From NCBI RefSeq assembly GCF_000016505.1, contig NC_009706.1, forward strand, positions 3,900,619 through 3,964,618: a DNA stretch of 64,000 nt, in the 5' to 3' direction. Shown piece after piece: positions 33,797 to 40,918 of the stretch. The stretch is from Clostridium kluyveri DSM 555. GTDB taxonomy: Bacteria; Bacillota; Clostridia; Clostridiales; Clostridiaceae. Position numbers and translations under genes: made by a program. How positions within the stretch are numbered: position 1 is the first letter of the stretch; every line of letters starts with the position of its first letter. Below the pieces are notes generated by a model that worked only from the letters and a program-made list of their open reading frames with translations, was not told the origin of the DNA and searched no databases.

Positions 33797-34627
33797 TTAC
33801 TCAGCCCCGCTTTCTGCCGGTATGTCCGCAGGCGCTTCCGGCTGGCTGTTATCCTCTCTTTCCTGAGATTCCGTTTTCTCCGGATACAGCTCGGAAAGTA
33901 CAGATTCCTGCGTTTCGGTAAACTTTGCCGCATTCTCCTTGCTGCCACGGTAAACGAGGGACACATGAAGGGTACCGTCCGCTTCCAGCTCGGCAAGGAT
34001 TTTACTCTGCTCCGGAGTGACCAACAGCGTAATGGTAGCAGGCAGTTCTTTCTCTGTATCCTCCTGTTTCGAAGATGGATTGGGTTCATTGTTACGCTGG
34101 TCGGCATCGTATCCGCTGTCTGCGGTGACGGCAATGACCTCTACATACTGCAGCTCCGGCGGGATGACCGTCACACCCTGTTTCTTGTAATCCGGGGCAA
34201 CGATAGACACGATATCCCCGGAAATCAGCTTGCCGGACAGCCCTGCGGCGAAGCTCTTGACCGATACGGAGATGGCCTGTTTTTTTCCGGTCAGGTTGTA
34301 GAGATAGGCGTTCTCAGCGGCAGGGGTATCGGCGATTTTGGAGGCGATGATGTAATCTCCCGGCACCAAATCGGCGGAGGCAAATTTGCCGATGACCGTA
34401 TCCGTATGCCTGACCACATCCTCCGGCAGATTGTAGCCGCCTACCTCCACGGTCTGCACCATGTCCTTAGTAATGGCCTCCCCGATTTTGATGGGCTTTG
34501 TCACCCGCACAATCTCGGTTTTCTGGCTGATGCTTTGGTTAAACAGCGGCGTGACCGCAAAGCAGATGAGTAAAGACAGCACGATGCAGACCACGCCGAT
34601 GACCGTTCTATTTTTGAAAAAGCTCAT
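33797..34627 (-). CDS. RcpC/CpaB-like Tad assembly protein (SAF domain)
   Basis: A 276-aa protein with an N-terminal transmembrane segment (IGVVCIVLSLLICFAV) and a SAF domain (about residues 38-105; VRVTKPIKIGEAITKDMV and the following DLVPGDYII), the layout of RcpC/CpaB. The C-terminal 60 residues are glutamate- and proline-rich. It is thought to act outside the membrane during pilus assembly. Confidence 0.85.
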   Translation of the reverse strand: MSFFKNRTVIGVVCIVLSLLICFAVTPLFNQSISQKTEIVRVTKPIKIGEAITKDMVQTVEVGGYNLPEDVVRHTDTVIGKFASADLVPGDYIIASKIADTPAAENAYLYNLTGKKQAISVSVKSFAAGLSGKLISGDIVSIVAPDYKKQGVTVIPPELQYVEVIAVTADSGYDADQRNNEPNPSSKQEDTEKELPATITLLVTPEQSKILAELEADGTLHVSLVYRGSKENAAKFTETQESVLSELYPEKTESQEREDNSQPEAPADIPAESGAE

Positions 34628-34642
34628 AGCTTAGTTCCTCCT

Positions 34643-35062
34643 TTAAATGAAATAGGCGAGCAGACAGCCCGCCGATAAAAAAGGCGCAAGGGGGAAGGCT
34701 TTTTTCGCCTCCCGCCTTTGCGCTCTGCAAACAATCCGATATATGACCACATAGATTAACAGCAGGACGAGTCCGGCCATTGCCGCAAGCAGTCCTTTCG
34801 GCAGCCCCAGCACTAAGCCGCAGGCTGCCATTAGCTTGATGTCGCCGCCGCCCATGCCGCCGAAGAACACAGCAGCCAGCAGAAACGGCAGGGCGATGAG
34901 GATTCCCGGCAGCTTTTCCGGTGCAAAGCCCGGTATGGACAGGACTGCGATTACAGCACAGATCCAGTTTGGAACAATGCGTTTTGTCAAGTCCGTTACC
35001 GATGCCGCACACAGCAGGGCAATAAAAAAGTCCGCCTGCACAGCGGCCAGCTTATCCGGCAT
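34643..35062 (-). CDS. Prepilin peptidase (A24), TadV/CpaA-like
   Basis: A 139-aa polytopic aspartic peptidase with four or five transmembrane segments. The catalytic aspartates are in ASVTDLTKRIVPN and GGMGGGDIKLMAA (GxGD). It would cleave the leader of the pilin encoded just upstream and of the pseudopilins. The short length is typical of CpaA/TadV types lacking the methylase half. It overlaps the pilin gene by 11 bases. Confidence 0.9.
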   Translation of the reverse strand: MPDKLAAVQADFFIALLCAASVTDLTKRIVPNWICAVIAVLSIPGFAPEKLPGILIALPFLLAAVFFGGMGGGDIKLMAACGLVLGLPKGLLAAMAGLVLLLIYVVIYRIVCRAQRREAKKAFPLAPFLSAGCLLAYFI

Positions 35063-35270
35063 AGTTGAACATATCCTTGATGCGCTGTACGAGAGTGGGC
35101 AGTACGGTTTTGTCGAAGAGCATATACAGACCGGCCAGCACCAAAGCGCCGATGACCACTGCCATTAAAATTTTGATGGCGGTATCCACGAAGCCCTCGG
35201 CGTGGTTGTTGGTGAGCGCCATTCTTGCTTTGATTGCCAGCATATTTGCTTTGTTCATGATTCTTTTCAT
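35052..35270 (-). CDS. Flp-type pilin (DUF6133-like)
   Basis: A 72-aa protein with a positively charged leader ending HAEG-FVDTA, a recognisable type IV prepilin cleavage site, followed by the hydrophobic stem IKILMAVVIGALVLAGLYML. That is the shape of a Flp/Tad pilin. It is the first gene of the Tad block, has a good AGGTAAA-type site, and the next gene is its peptidase. Confidence 0.8.
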   Translation of the reverse strand: MKRIMNKANMLAIKARMALTNNHAEGFVDTAIKILMAVVIGALVLAGLYMLFDKTVLPTLVQRIKDMFNYAG

Positions 35271-35304
35271 AGTGTTTTACCTCCAAATTTTTATTATTGC
35301 GTTT

Positions 35305-35667
35305 TTACATACCGCCCATCTGCATGGGCGGCTGAGACTGTTCTGGTGCGGCTTCCTGCGGCTGCGCCGGGGCTTGTTTCATGGCTACGGCCTGCTGGTA
35401 GCTTTCCGGCACCGCCTTATGGAGCTGCTCCCGGAACTCTTTGGTTACCGGAAAGCAGATTTCTTTGTAGCCGTTTTCTGTCTTACGGCTTGGAATGGAA
35501 ACAAAGAGACCGTCACGGCCTCCCTCCACCACCTTGATGCCCCGGATACCGAGGCATCCGTCCACCGTTGCTGAAGCGTAGGCACGGATGCCGCCGCTGC
35601 CTCCGGGCGGGTACATGGAATTGATTTTCACTTCTACATCAGGCGTGATTTCTTTCTCCTTTCGCAT
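35305..35667 (-). CDS. SpoVG family protein
   Basis: A 120-aa protein whose first 90 residues match SpoVG, the small RNA/DNA-binding regulator: ATVDGCLGIRGIKVVEGG and GLFVSIPSRKTENGYKEICF are diagnostic. A glutamine- and proline-rich tail follows, ending PPMQMGGM, another case of the shared methionine tail and absent from chromosomal SpoVG. It may control expression of element or host genes; the specific target is unknown. Confidence 0.87.
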   Translation of the reverse strand: MRKEKEITPDVEVKINSMYPPGGSGGIRAYASATVDGCLGIRGIKVVEGGRDGLFVSIPSRKTENGYKEICFPVTKEFREQLHKAVPESYQQAVAMKQAPAQPQEAAPEQSQPPMQMGGM

Positions 35668-35690
35668 TTTGGCAATAAAAAAACAGCCCT

Positions 35691-36239
35691 TTAGAGTTGC
35701 ATGGTTTGTGTCTGTTCCGGTGGGGTGAAGCCGATTTCCTGAAATCCGAAACGGTCGCAGTAATAAAAGCTGCTGCCGTTTTCATCGTACAGCTCCAGCA
35801 CATCCGACATGGATAGGGAATGCCCCGCATAGCCGGGAGGATGGGCTGTGTTGAATTTGGTGTACAGCGCCTCCAGATCGTTGGTTTCCACCTCGCCGTC
35901 ATAGACTGTTTGGTAATCGGACATTTGCGGTTCTCCGAATGATTTGCCGAAATCTTCAAGGCTGATGAAGCGCATCCGGATATCCGATTCGGGCTTTAAC
36001 TGCCACACACGGCAGCTTTTCAGCAGGGTGAGTTCTTGGGCATCTCTCTGACCGTTCACAAGGCGGTCGTATATGCCGTTCGTCCATTTCACCTCGCCGA
36101 TATCTTTTTGGCGGCTGAGAAAGGCTTTCAGTTCGTCCGACTCGAAGAGAGGATCAACCACCGCTTTGCCGCCGCTGACATAACCGGCAGAGTTGCCGTA
36201 GTACAGAATGATATCTTTTTCCATCCGGATATTTCGCAT
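35691..36239 (-). CDS. YodL/DUF4316-domain protein
   Basis: A 182-aa soluble protein with the YodL-type region LKSCRVWQLKPESDIRMRF (about 73-91) and a C-terminal DUF4316-like part (LYTKFNTAHPPGYAGHSLSM then YYCDRFGFQEIGF). Such proteins are common in large Firmicutes ICEs and have no known biochemical role. It ends QTQTMQL, close to the shared tail. It is 23 bases from the SpoVG-type gene. Confidence 0.72.
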   Translation of the reverse strand: MRNIRMEKDIILYYGNSAGYVSGGKAVVDPLFESDELKAFLSRQKDIGEVKWTNGIYDRLVNGQRDAQELTLLKSCRVWQLKPESDIRMRFISLEDFGKSFGEPQMSDYQTVYDGEVETNDLEALYTKFNTAHPPGYAGHSLSMSDVLELYDENGSSFYYCDRFGFQEIGFTPPEQTQTMQL

Positions 36240-36252
36240 GAGCTTACCTCCT

Positions 36253-36810
36253 TTACGTCATAGTCATGCCTCCGTTCCGCGGATTGCGAAAGGCTTCCAT
36301 TGCTTCCTCCGTGGGATGGAGGAGCCTGCCGTTTTCCATTTCCAGCACACAGAAGTCATCCCGGTCGCAGAGCATGATGCGGTGCTGGTAGGGCTTCTGC
36401 ATCTCCACATAATTAAGCGCCTCCTGCTCCGTGCAGAGCCACACACCGGAGGCATATCGGCCATCGGGGAGAAAGCTGTAGCCGCTGTATTTCGGCTCGT
36501 GATTCTTTAAATCCAGCGCTCCCACCGGTCTGATTTGGGAGAGCTGCAGTTTGGCGCTGTCCGGCAGAAGCTCCGGCTTGAGGATGCCGATGACTTCGCT
36601 ACGATTTTTCAGGGCAAACTCCCCGGTGCGCAGGGATACCAAAAAGACAGCGCAGCCGCTTGGATTGGCACCGGCTCCGTTTCCGCAGAGGCAGAAATAC
36701 AGCTGCCTTTCAGGGGTGTCCTGACTGATTACGACAACTTTCCCCTGAATACTGCAGCCTAAGCCAGTTGCCGAACAGTCTTTAGCGGTATAGAGCGTGT
36801 TTCGTTCCAT
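36253..36810 (-). CDS. Hypothetical ICE protein
   Basis: A 185-aa soluble protein I do not recognise. It has LGCSIQGKVVVISQDTPERQ and the phrase CLCGNGAGANPSGCAVFLVS in its first half, with several cysteines but no clear metal motif. The C-terminus is NGGMTMT, matching the recurrent tail. It overlaps no gene, lies between the AbrB-like and YodL-like genes and shares their direction, so it is part of the accessory operon. Confidence 0.6.
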   Translation of the reverse strand: MERNTLYTAKDCSATGLGCSIQGKVVVISQDTPERQLYFCLCGNGAGANPSGCAVFLVSLRTGEFALKNRSEVIGILKPELLPDSAKLQLSQIRPVGALDLKNHEPKYSGYSFLPDGRYASGVWLCTEQEALNYVEMQKPYQHRIMLCDRDDFCVLEMENGRLLHPTEEAMEAFRNPRNGGMTMT

Positions 36811-36813
36811 CTG

Positions 36814-37098
36814 TCAGCCCTCCTTTTTCTGCTGCAGCAGGGCAGTTAGGTCGGAAATAAGGGAGAGCCTTGTATCATCCGGCATGGTCTTGAATGCCGC
36901 ACGGACATAAGCCTCCACCGCCTCCGGGGACTGGTCGCCGATTTCGATGATGTCCACCTTTTGCACACTGACCGTACCGTTGGAGATACCAAGGCGAACG
37001 ATATTGCCGTAATCCATACCACTGGCGGTGCGCAGCTCCTTGGGAATCAGCACCCGGCCTTTTCCGTCCATGAGCTTGTAGATAGGCTTATTTTTCAT
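36814..37098 (-). CDS. AbrB/MazE-type DNA-binding protein
   Basis: A 94-aa regulator started at MKNKPIYKLM (37098), inside the end of the previous gene. The swapped-hairpin DNA-binding domain is visible as DGKGRVLIPKELRTASGMDY, then a helical C-terminal part. It overlaps the next AbrB-like gene by 11 bases, so the pair is translationally coupled and may form heteromers. The target is not known. Confidence 0.8.
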   Translation of the reverse strand: MKNKPIYKLMDGKGRVLIPKELRTASGMDYGNIVRLGISNGTVSVQKVDIIEIGDQSPEAVEAYVRAAFKTMPDDTRLSLISDLTALLQQKKEG

Positions 37099-37519
37099 CC
37101 TCCACACCTCCCTCCAGCACACAGCGGATGGTGTCGTGACTGATACCAAGGCTGTTGAACAGCTCCATCAGCTGGGGCGGCAGCTGCTTTAGGGGATCGG
37201 CGCTGCCGATGATGATAGCGCCGTCCTCGCAGCGGATATCCAGATCGTCATCCAGCGGAATCCCTGCCGCCTCCAAAAGCGCATGAGGCACCGACAGCTC
37301 TGCGGATTCCGGCGCTTCCACCGGCTCGTTCACATGGTCGATGCCGTCCTTGGTGAGAAAAAACTCGCCGTAACTGTTGATTTGTTTCACCGGGTGATGG
37401 GACAAATACGCCAGATGCACAGTATCTCCGGCGGTGACGCACATAGTGTCCAATACACCGGGCGGCAGGGTGATGCTGCCGTCCTCGGCAACCCTGCCCT
37501 TGGTTTCAATGATTTTCAT
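37088..37519 (-). CDS. AbrB-like two-part protein
   Basis: A 143-aa protein with an N-terminal swapped-hairpin-like region (TKGRVAEDGSITLPPGVLDT) and a second weaker copy about residues 72-100 (ESAELSVPHALLEAAGIPLD). The C-terminal helix resembles that in its neighbour. It probably binds DNA like AbrB/MazE. It stands upstream of and overlaps the single-domain AbrB-type gene. Confidence 0.68.
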   Translation of the reverse strand: MKIIETKGRVAEDGSITLPPGVLDTMCVTAGDTVHLAYLSHHPVKQINSYGEFFLTKDGIDHVNEPVEAPESAELSVPHALLEAAGIPLDDDLDIRCEDGAIIIGSADPLKQLPPQLMELFNSLGISHDTIRCVLEGGVEDEK

Positions 37520-37541
37520 AACTCAGCCTCCTTTAGATTTT

Positions 37542-38477
37542 TTATTCAATCCTGTATTCCGGGGGATTGTCCTCATCCATGCAGATTCCATAATCAAATA
37601 AGTTTAACTGACATGAGGAATTTTCCCGCTCCTTGGGATCGTAGTTGGTAATGATGACTTCCGAGTACTCGCAGCCTCCCTCATACCGCTGTGCCAGATT
37701 GTTCAGGCGGGTGACCGGGGTGATGGTGTAATCCTGATACAGCTCCCGGATGAATTCACAGTCGTTATAGCTGACCATCCATTTGCCCTTGCAGCCTGCC
37801 AGTGCATTCCGGAGCCGCTGATGGTCGGTTTTGAGAAACTCCACCGCATAGTGACCCTCGGTCATGTAATACGGCGGATCGCAATAAAAAAAGGCATCGT
37901 CCCGGTCATATTGCCGGATCAATGCCTCGAAATCCTTGTTTTCTACCACGGTATCGGCAAGCCGCCTCGATGCCTGCCATATCACGGCAAACACCTTTCG
38001 GATGTCAAAGGGCTGGCAGCCGTAAGAGGTGCATCCGCTGCCGTAGCTGTAGCGGATGAGCTTGAAAAAGGCCGCCGCTCGCCACACATCGCTTGGCTCC
38101 GCCTGCTCCAACATAATTGCCCTCAATTCCTCAAACTCAGGCGGCGGGAGGTTCTGCTGCGCCAGTTCCAGTTCTTCCTGCAAATATTCGTCATTAAATT
38201 CGTCCTTTTCAAAGAAGCGTCGCAGCACATTAAACTCATGCCGGGAGTTGAGGGGTAGGAAGCCCAGCTGCTTCAAAAATGCTAGAGTTCTGTTTTTTAC
38301 GCAGTAGAACAGATTTGTCAGATTGCCGTTAAAATCGTTGTAGACCTCCATTCCTTTGCAGTCTGGCGGTCTGCCAAACAACACCCAACCCCCGCCGCCA
38401 AAGACTTCAATGTATCTGCCGAAGTCCTTGGGGAAGAGCCTATAAATGATATTGCGGAGGGCTTTCTTGCCGCCCAC
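37542..38477 (-). CDS. D12-class DNA adenine methyltransferase
   Basis: A DNA N6-adenine methylase (311 aa as listed) with motif I split as GGKKALRN at the extreme start and VFGGGGWVLFG near 25-35, and motif IV FFYCDPPYY near 198. In the family, about ten residues (SFISWVGGKK) precede the first GTG; they are encoded but have no ATG/GTG/TTG. A perfect GGAGGTGAT lies just upstream of an ATC-AAT-AGC. It may start at ATC, or the start region may carry a frameshift. Orphan methylases on ICEs protect the incoming DNA from host restriction. Confidence 0.85.
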   Translation of the reverse strand: MGGKKALRNIIYRLFPKDFGRYIEVFGGGGWVLFGRPPDCKGMEVYNDFNGNLTNLFYCVKNRTLAFLKQLGFLPLNSRHEFNVLRRFFEKDEFNDEYLQEELELAQQNLPPPEFEELRAIMLEQAEPSDVWRAAAFFKLIRYSYGSGCTSYGCQPFDIRKVFAVIWQASRRLADTVVENKDFEALIRQYDRDDAFFYCDPPYYMTEGHYAVEFLKTDHQRLRNALAGCKGKWMVSYNDCEFIRELYQDYTITPVTRLNNLAQRYEGGCEYSEVIITNYDPKERENSSCQLNLFDYGICMDEDNPPEYRIE

Positions 38478-38540
38478 CCAGCTGATAAAGCTATTGATAT
38501 TCCATCACCTCCCTCTGAAAAGAAAAAGAGCCGATGCTCA

Positions 38541-39131
38541 CTACATTTTCAGTGACATCGACTCATCTGGATTATGATATTCGTATTCGCTGGTTTTCTC
38601 ATTGTACAGGTAGCCCTCATCGGTCAAATCCACCTCGTGAACCTCAGCCGCAAGCTCCAACGCTTCTTTGGAGCCGCCCGGAGGAATGTCACAGAACATT
38701 TCTTCACCGTTTTCATATTCCTTTTTTCCTGTGTTATATCCGAAGTCCTCGTCAGCCCATTTGTGTTCAACGGATAGGTCAGGATATTTTGCCGCCAGTG
38801 CAGCAATGACATTTTCCGGACGGCTCCATGCGGTCTGGAACTCGATATGCTCACCGTCAAAGTCCTGCGGGGTATATGCACCACTGTAGCCGTAGCTGTT
38901 CCACTTGGTTCCCCAATTGGAAATCGACCAGTCGTACCAGTTTTCTTTGCCGTATTTCTCACGCTCGGCCATACCGAGATTTCCACGGAAGATATGCTCA
39001 GGCATAGGGATGACCTTGTTGAAGTCAATACTGCCGAGGCCGATCTTATCATCCTTGATGGCCTCGAACATGGCGCTGACCTTTTCCGGATCGCCGGATA
39101 CTCTTAAAATATTGGTTACATGATTTGGCAT
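38541..39131 (-). CDS. YubB/DUF1281-like ferredoxin-fold protein
   Basis: A 196-aa protein. MPNHVTNILRVSGDPEKVSA opens a DUF1281/YubB-type domain, common on plasmids and conjugative elements, and IPMPEHIFRGNLG and SNWGTKWNSYGY are diagnostic stretches. The function of the family is unknown. The protein ends ESMSLKM, one of the shared tails. Its start overlaps the stop of the upstream gene. Confidence 0.78.
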   Translation of the reverse strand: MPNHVTNILRVSGDPEKVSAMFEAIKDDKIGLGSIDFNKVIPMPEHIFRGNLGMAEREKYGKENWYDWSISNWGTKWNSYGYSGAYTPQDFDGEHIEFQTAWSRPENVIAALAAKYPDLSVEHKWADEDFGYNTGKKEYENGEEMFCDIPPGGSKEALELAAEVHEVDLTDEGYLYNEKTSEYEYHNPDESMSLKM

Positions 39132-39649
39132 TACCTCATTCCTCCCATCGTCATGCCGAAGCCAAAGGATTGGCTTCCTTTCAGCTCGTCCTCCGGCTTA
39201 ATAAAGAAGCGGTCGCTGCTATCCCAAAAGCTAAGATACAGCTCACCGTCCTCCACCTTGATTTCCCTTTGCTCCAGCCCCTCACCCCAGCCGTCACTAA
39301 ATTGAGAAGAGAGCCATTCGGTAAACTCCGCAAGCTCAGAGAGAGAAAGCGTACCGTGAGTTTGTACTTCGGTTACACCCCACAGCTCGCCGTTCCATTC
39401 CTCTACGGAGGGATTAATGCCGTGTATCTTTTGGCTGAAATCGTCATTAAGGTAAACGGCGAGACCACGCTCACCTTCGCTGGGGAGTTTTTCTTTTTCG
39501 ATGAGTGCAAGGATTTCATCCTCATATTCCAAAACCTCACCGGCAGTTAAATCCTCCCAATAATCATCAAGATCGCCCCATTCGTTCTTTCGATAGATAT
39601 GAGGGAAGAGGGGGCTGAATAACCGCAGTGTCTGCAGCTCATTTTTCAT
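39131..39649 (-). CDS. Hypothetical acidic ICE protein
   Basis: A 172-aa strongly acidic protein and the first gene of the long minus-strand operon at this end of the ICE. It has no domain I can name with confidence; NEWGDLDDYWEDLTAGEVLE and the following helix suggest a soluble, DNA-mimic-like composition of the sort seen in antirestriction proteins, but that is speculative. It ends FGFGMTMGGMR, the longest version of the shared tail. A GGATGG site precedes the ATG. Confidence 0.55.
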   Translation of the reverse strand: MKNELQTLRLFSPLFPHIYRKNEWGDLDDYWEDLTAGEVLEYEDEILALIEKEKLPSEGERGLAVYLNDDFSQKIHGINPSVEEWNGELWGVTEVQTHGTLSLSELAEFTEWLSSQFSDGWGEGLEQREIKVEDGELYLSFWDSSDRFFIKPEDELKGSQSFGFGMTMGGMR

Positions 39650-39929
39650 GGTGCATCCATCCTTTCATTTTGATTTAGAGCAATAAAAAAAGCGGCTGTG
39701 TTTTTCAGTTACGAAGAACACAGCCGCCTCAAAATTGCCCCATAGGGAATTGGCTTTATTTAATTGTAACCGGACTGATTCCGGTCAAAACAAGAAATAC
39801 CCCGCTTTCTTATTAAAAAGCAGGGTGCATCTATGAAAAACGAGGGTCTTGAATTTTTCATTCAAAACCCTCGTCAGGCCGCATAAACACTGGCATTTTC
39901 AGCCCTGTATCTATTTTGACCTAATCTTC
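39650..39929. other. ICE end, non-coding with three hairpins
   Basis: No gene here. GCGGCTGTGTT (39692-39702) pairs with AACACAGCCGC (39717-39727); on the minus strand it ends in seven T, so it is a terminator between the tRNA and the first ICE gene. ACCGGA/TCCGGT lies near 39768, and CGAGGGT/ACCCTCG near 39842-39874. Hairpins at an ICE end may also guide recombination proteins. Confidence 0.6.
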
Positions 39930-40005
39930 TGGTGCTGGTGAAGGGAATCGAACCCGCGGCCTACGCATTACGAGTGCGTTGCTCTACCATCTGAGCTACA
40001 CCAGC
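39930..40005 (-). tRNA. tRNA-Thr (anticodon CGT)
   Basis: Complete cloverleaf of 76 nt with encoded CCA. Acceptor GCTGGTG/CACCAGC is perfect, D stem GCTC/GAGC, anticodon loop CTCGTAA on stem ACGCA/TGCGT. The T stem GCGGG/CCCTT has a C-U mismatch and a G-U pair, consistent with its 3' part having been replaced by ICE att sequence. The high-GC ICE begins right after it. Confidence 0.93.
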
Positions 40006-40079
40006 ATGTAAAAAACAATTTTAACTTTTATATTATTTGTAACTAAAAATAATTCAAAACCTACTGATTTTATATATTT

Positions 40080-40119
40080 CATTACGAATTAATTGCTCTA
40101 CCACCTGAGCTATAGGAGC
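40080..40119 (-). pseudogene. Truncated tRNA-Thr 5' half
   Basis: GCTCCTA acceptor strand, intact D arm (GCTC, GGTGGTA, GAGC) and anticodon loop TTCGTAA (also CGT), then the homology stops and no 3' half follows. It shares TCGTAATG with the complete gene 75 bases away. It is a disrupted or decayed second tRNA-Thr, perhaps the scar of an earlier integration. Confidence 0.8.
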
Positions 40120-40158
40120 AAAACATACAATACTATTTTAATACAAATTTTCTTTATA

Positions 40159-40188
40159 ATCAAATATAAAAATTTTTTTATATTTGAT
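40159..40188. other. AT-rich inverted repeat
   Basis: ATCAAATATAAAA (40159-40171) pairs with TTTTATATTTGAT (40176-40188). It lies in the 270-base gap before hsp18 and may terminate transcription in either direction. Confidence 0.5.
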
Positions 40189-40311
40189 CTACTTAACCAG
40201 TAAAAATCATTAAAATTTTTAGTTTACTTTTAAATATATTGTTTATACTAAATTATATACTCTTTAATAGTAATTTCTAATTCTTAGTAGAAAAATCTAT
40301 ACTTTTTAGAC

Positions 40312-40328
40312 TTTGACTTTCTTTGACT
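40312..40328 (+). promoter_or_regulatory. CtsR operator of hsp18
   Basis: TTTGACT-TTC-TTTGACT; its complement AGTCAAA-GAA-AGTCAAA fits the CtsR heptad repeat. It covers the -35 region; a -10-like TATACT lies at 40334-40339. Heat release of CtsR would induce the gene. Confidence 0.8.
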
Positions 40329-40396
40329 TTTAGTATACTATATAAATGTAACAAAAATTAATAAATAATAAAATCATATACAAGGAGGTATGTATT

Positions 40397-40843
40397 ATGT
40401 TCGATATGGTTCCATTTAGAAGAAATAATTCTATAAGAAGAGGTGATGATGCTGAGAACTTCTTCAATTCTTTCTTTAACAATGATTTTTTAACGCCATT
40501 TAACATGAACTTATTTAATAATGGATTTAAAGTTGATCTTAAAGAAACTGATACTTCCTATTTGATTGAAGCAGATCTTCCAGGTATGAAAAAGGATGCT
40601 ATAGATTTGAGTTTTGATAATAATTATCTAACAATATCTGCTAAACGAGATGACACAATAGAAGATAACAAAGAAAATTTCATAAGAAGAGAAAGAAGAT
40701 ATGGTGAATTTAAGAGAAGCTTTTATATTGACAATGTAGATGAAAAAAATATTACTGCTTCTTTTAAAGAAGGAGTTTTAAAAATTGAACTTCCAAAGTT
40801 AGAAAAAGGAAAGGGACCTACTAATAAAATAGAAATACACTAA
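40397..40843 (+). CDS. hsp18: Small heat-shock protein Hsp18 (Hsp20 family)
   Basis: A 148-aa ATP-independent chaperone that holds unfolding proteins. The alpha-crystallin domain runs from about residue 45 to 140, with ADLPGMKKDAIDLSF and the closing strand SFKEGVLKIELPK, plus the C-terminal IEI anchor. The N-terminus is rich in N and F. AAGGAGG precedes the ATG. A CtsR box stands in its promoter. It is the first chromosomal gene beyond the ICE. Confidence 0.95.
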   Translation: MFDMVPFRRNNSIRRGDDAENFFNSFFNNDFLTPFNMNLFNNGFKVDLKETDTSYLIEADLPGMKKDAIDLSFDNNYLTISAKRDDTIEDNKENFIRRERRYGEFKRSFYIDNVDEKNITASFKEGVLKIELPKLEKGKGPTNKIEIH

Positions 40844-40867
40844 TTTGCGCCTTCCTCTATAAACTCA

Positions 40868-40918
40868 TAATAAAATATAAGGAACTATATTTTCGATATA
40901 GTTCCTTATATTTTATTC
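40868..40918. terminator. Bidirectional terminator between hsp18 and dnaB
   Basis: ATAAGGAACTATA and TATAGTTCCTTAT pair perfectly around TTTTCGA, with A-rich and T-rich flanks, serving both convergent genes. Confidence 0.9.
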
